Of a DNA stretch of 64,000 nt, positions 60,983-64,000 are shown piece by piece. The notes under the pieces are model-generated. The model saw only the letters and a program-made list of their open reading frames with translations. It made no database searches and was not told where the DNA came from. Both the position numbers and the translations under genes were made by a program. The DNA is from Lineus longissimus (taxonomy: Eukaryota; Nemertea; Pilidiophora; Heteronemertea; Lineidae). The DNA is taken from assembly GCF_910592395.1 (NCBI RefSeq), contig NC_088322.1, positions 9,049,431-9,113,430 on the forward strand, in the 5' to 3' direction. The number at the start of each line of letters is the position of its first letter. Position 1 is the stretch's first letter.

Positions 60983-63900
60983 CCGCGCAGACAAGGCCAC
61001 AACAATTATATACTCTGACAATAGCTGGCGGTAGACCCCCAGTTTATGACCTAATGTTAATCAACAAACTATCTTTAGCACAGGAGGGGACGACATTACT
61101 CTAAATTACAGTGCTAATATTATTACATACTCGAAACCTAAGTATAAAAATTGTTAACGAAATGTTATCGAAAATTCTAGGCTGCAAAATCACTGTTTAG
61201 GCCCAGGGAGTAAGGTGGACGTTCAGCTCACAGATAACCTGGATTATTTTAAAGATTAAGCATGCTTAGATAGCAGAATCAATAATCTATGAAATATGAA
61301 AAACCAGTTGAGAATACGACCTTTCAAATTAACAATTAGCACAAAGCCTTTCAATCTAGGGGTGCAAATTTATTGGAGTTACACCTGGAGCTTACTATTA
61401 TGTGGGATGATCTTTTTTCCAATTTTTGGAGAATTCTCTCATAGAAAGATATATGCATTTATGATAATAACTCGGCATAGAATTTTCGATGCCGGGCCAA
61501 AAATAACCATTTTAGAGGCATATTTGTAAGTTATTGCTCTGGCCTCTGTCACAACCCTGTATCATCTACTTGGCATTACGTCATTACAACATCATATGGT
61601 ATGCCCTGTTATGGCAGTCATCTGTGAAAAAATCAGTGTTTCTAAATTTCCTACCTCCCGTAAACATCAGCTCGGAACTACAAGTCAGTTTTACGATTCA
61701 CAACTACAGAAACACAAATAAAATGAAGGACATTGTTCATATTATCAAAACGTGTCATAGCATTCTTCATGTTTGTCTGTTATTATTGAACAATTTCTAA
61801 AAATATATGATATTGTTGAAAACTATGCCTACGCACAGTCACACATATACTCATCGAGGGTACAACAAAATACCGATAACTTGTGCTATTGTCATCCGAA
61901 GAGTTATCGATATAAAAATTTATGTCCCAGGGGGTTAACAGTGATCACAATGTAAAGTTACCTTATTCAGCTTGATACGCTTTTACGCGATTCAGAAATC
62001 TGATTCGGAAATTCTGCGGTATTTCTTTGGTATAGAGGACACTTTCGAGATCAAAGTGGTCTGGATTTATTTATATAATTATCTAAAGTAGCGTGAATTG
62101 AAATTGCATTTTATCTTTGAAGTGTTTTTTAAAGAAATATTTACCATACAATCTGTATAGTTTGTATGCATGGGTAAGAGTTGAAGTGCATCTTTAGTTG
62201 GTTTCGAGATCTATGTTTTAGCCTGCTGAGGTTTTAACACTATAGGTTTCGTAACTTAAAGGGGTGTAAGATGTCATTGCAGGCTCCCTTAGCTGACCAT
62301 CTCAGAGCAGTTGGGAGAAATTGTAGTAGGCCTATCGGGGCTGTGAGAGGAGGCAGGACGGTACTAAGCGGGAATGCAGGCGGCAGTTGCCCCCAAAGAC
62401 ATCTAAAAACGTGTTCTTCATGCGCATTTGTCCCCCTTGTGTCAAAAAGTGGTGTTCTGAGCATACTGCATGAGCATTTGTAAATGATTTTACGTGGTTC
62501 GAGGCCACCAAGGTTGAAGCTAACTTGGTGGGCTTCAGCGTGAGCAGGCTGTCTTCCCGGGCTGGACTAAATTATGTCGTCTGCCACCTGCACTTTGTAA
62601 ATTCAGAACTGACAAGCAAACAGTCCATTATTCACCCGAACAACAACGATATCCTTCCCGGAGAAGGCTACGTGCCTTTCTCACACAATCCACGGAAATT
62701 ACGGATTCCAAATATATAAAAATCAATTAAGTACTGGTTTATAATTTATAGCGAGCATTGCATCAAATGGATCAGTAAAGCAAAAAGCCCTACGAATCGA
62801 CCAAGGAATTAGTTGCCCAGCCGATAGTGCTAAATGCCGCATCTGCCGTAGCAGTAATTATCCTAGGGACATTAATTTTCCTTTGATGTCTCTTGGTTTT
62901 AATTTTGTTAATTAAAGGCAGGTGGCGTATTTCTGGGCAAACTGTAAGGATCAATATCAAGGAAGAAATTAAACCGCTCGTGTGCGGTCATTAATCATGG
63001 TTACAAAGAAGTTTATACCCCATATTTTGTTGACAGTTGACGGAATTAATTCATTAGTTAACTTAATAAGTGACGGCATTTTCAAAATAGTATGGGGCAA
63101 GGTTGACTTTGAGGGAAGATGTACCTGTCCTGACGTCCGGTAATAAGAAAACCATGTCCTGCTTCCAGACAGCTAGACAATTTCGGCTGAATCACAAGGC
63201 AATAGCATTGCCGTCTTGAACCGTATGGTCTATATGCTCCCTAACCGGGGTAAATCTCTATGCCATGCAAAAGTCTTGGTGGTCAAGATGTGGGATTGCA
63301 GACTTCTAATGAATCCCTGTAGATGGGGAGGTAAGGCTTAACGACAACGACAACTGCTGGTGACATAAATTACGTCTCGCGGTAAAAGCTAACAGTTCAT
63401 ATTCACAACAGTACCTTGAACCTTGCAAGACATGATTGATTTTGCTGTCAAGGGGTCATTTCAGCTTGTATTCTGGTATCAAAACAGAGTTCCTCTTGAA
63501 AGGTTAAGGAGTGACTTTGCCCGCAAGAGGATTAGATTTGACATTGCCTCATTCACTGCCTGTCCCAAATCCCACTGAAAATTAGGTTCGCTGATACACC
63601 AATGCAGAACTGGTTCATCCAGACGTCCCCAAAAGACCCCTTTTTAACATGCTTGTTCCAAGTCTGCATGTCTAGGCAACATATGCTCGTTAACTTGGAA
63701 TATCAACGACTGATATGCAGAGCATATTCCGCCGGGATTCTGGGTAATCCCGAAAATCTCCCTTGCTGGAGGATCAGGAAAACGATTGGTCGAAACCACC
63801 GCCAAGGCTAGTGCTAATCCTCCATGATGGATATGTTAATTCTTGCTTATATCCGATGGAAATTGTTTGTGCCTCGTAGTACAAATTGTTTCTTAAAGGC

Positions 63901-64000
63901 CAAATTCATTTGTGCATATTGTTTACACGCGGCTGGTTTGTAATTTTAATAAAAACATGGCCATGGCGAAAATAAAGCAGCGCGAAATTTCGTTTAGTGG

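Larger units (their letters stand above)
55052..64000 (+). other. Inferred PDE1 intron running past the window edge
   Basis: Starts at the GTACGT donor. No LLDTEDEL-like, second calmodulin-site or HD-domain exon was found on the + strand, so the next core exon is outside. The interval carries the foldback elements, the SINE pair and the 59.4-kb exon candidate. GC-richer islands at 58.02-58.18 kb and 62.27-62.48 kb are unexplained; 59730-64000 otherwise shows nothing nameable apart from the poly-G tract and a CRE. Confidence 0.5.

Overview
The window is an intron-rich stretch of animal nuclear DNA. There are no operons, Shine-Dalgarno sites, rRNA genes or CRISPR arrays. Open reading frames are short, splice sites flank the few coding islands, and the rest is AT-rich intronic DNA with tRNA-derived SINEs, short inverted-repeat transposons, minisatellites and poly-G/poly-C tracts. 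The repeat style (frequent ACATGT/TACATGTA words, an inverted-repeat element whose ends contain AATTTTCG) suggests a marine invertebrate, perhaps a lophotrochozoan; that assignment is an inference with low confidence.

The one gene I can name is on the + strand: a calcium/calmodulin-dependent cyclic-nucleotide phosphodiesterase of the PDE1 family. The exon at 54938-55051 encodes the conserved N-terminal regulatory segment ending in VYIDETR. The catalytic HD domain is not present and should lie beyond the right edge. About 1.8 kb upstream, 53037-53173 looks like a first coding exon, because it opens with ATG after an in-frame stop and ends in a phase-2 donor that matches the phase-2 acceptor at 54938. 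Further upstream, 27555-27738 (phase 1 in, phase 2 out) and a 66-nt cassette at 6227-6292 (phase 1/1) have good splice sites and compatible phases, so they may encode a longer N-terminus. Downstream, 59447-59659 (phase 2/2) holds a protein-like segment with an MGNAMS...CC start, which could be either a cassette or another first exon. On this reading most of the window is the 5' half of one gene, where alternative promoters and cassettes attach different N-termini to a shared calmodulin-binding/catalytic body.

Layout: 1-6.2 kb, upstream intron with one weak exon candidate; 6.06-6.3 kb, the cassette exon and a broken tandem copy of its acceptor; 6.3-27.5 kb, a large intron with inverted-repeat elements, a 37-bp repeat, a SINE, a 42-bp repeat and a cluster of GC-rich palindromes; 27.55-27.74 kb, Ser/Thr-rich exon; 27.7-53 kb, a second large intron with several minisatellites (about 171, 46, 63, 88, 59 and about 170 bp), an intact-ended short transposon and dispersed repeats; 53.0-55.05 kb, the PDE1 exon pair; 55.05-64 kb, downstream intron with foldback elements, a SINE pair and the 59.4-kb exon candidate.

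The longest open frames (133-159 codons, at 15716, 16135, 38094 and 51445) are about what chance gives in 64 kb of this composition, and I do not call them genes. Splice-site and homology judgments were made by eye, without alignment or transcript data.
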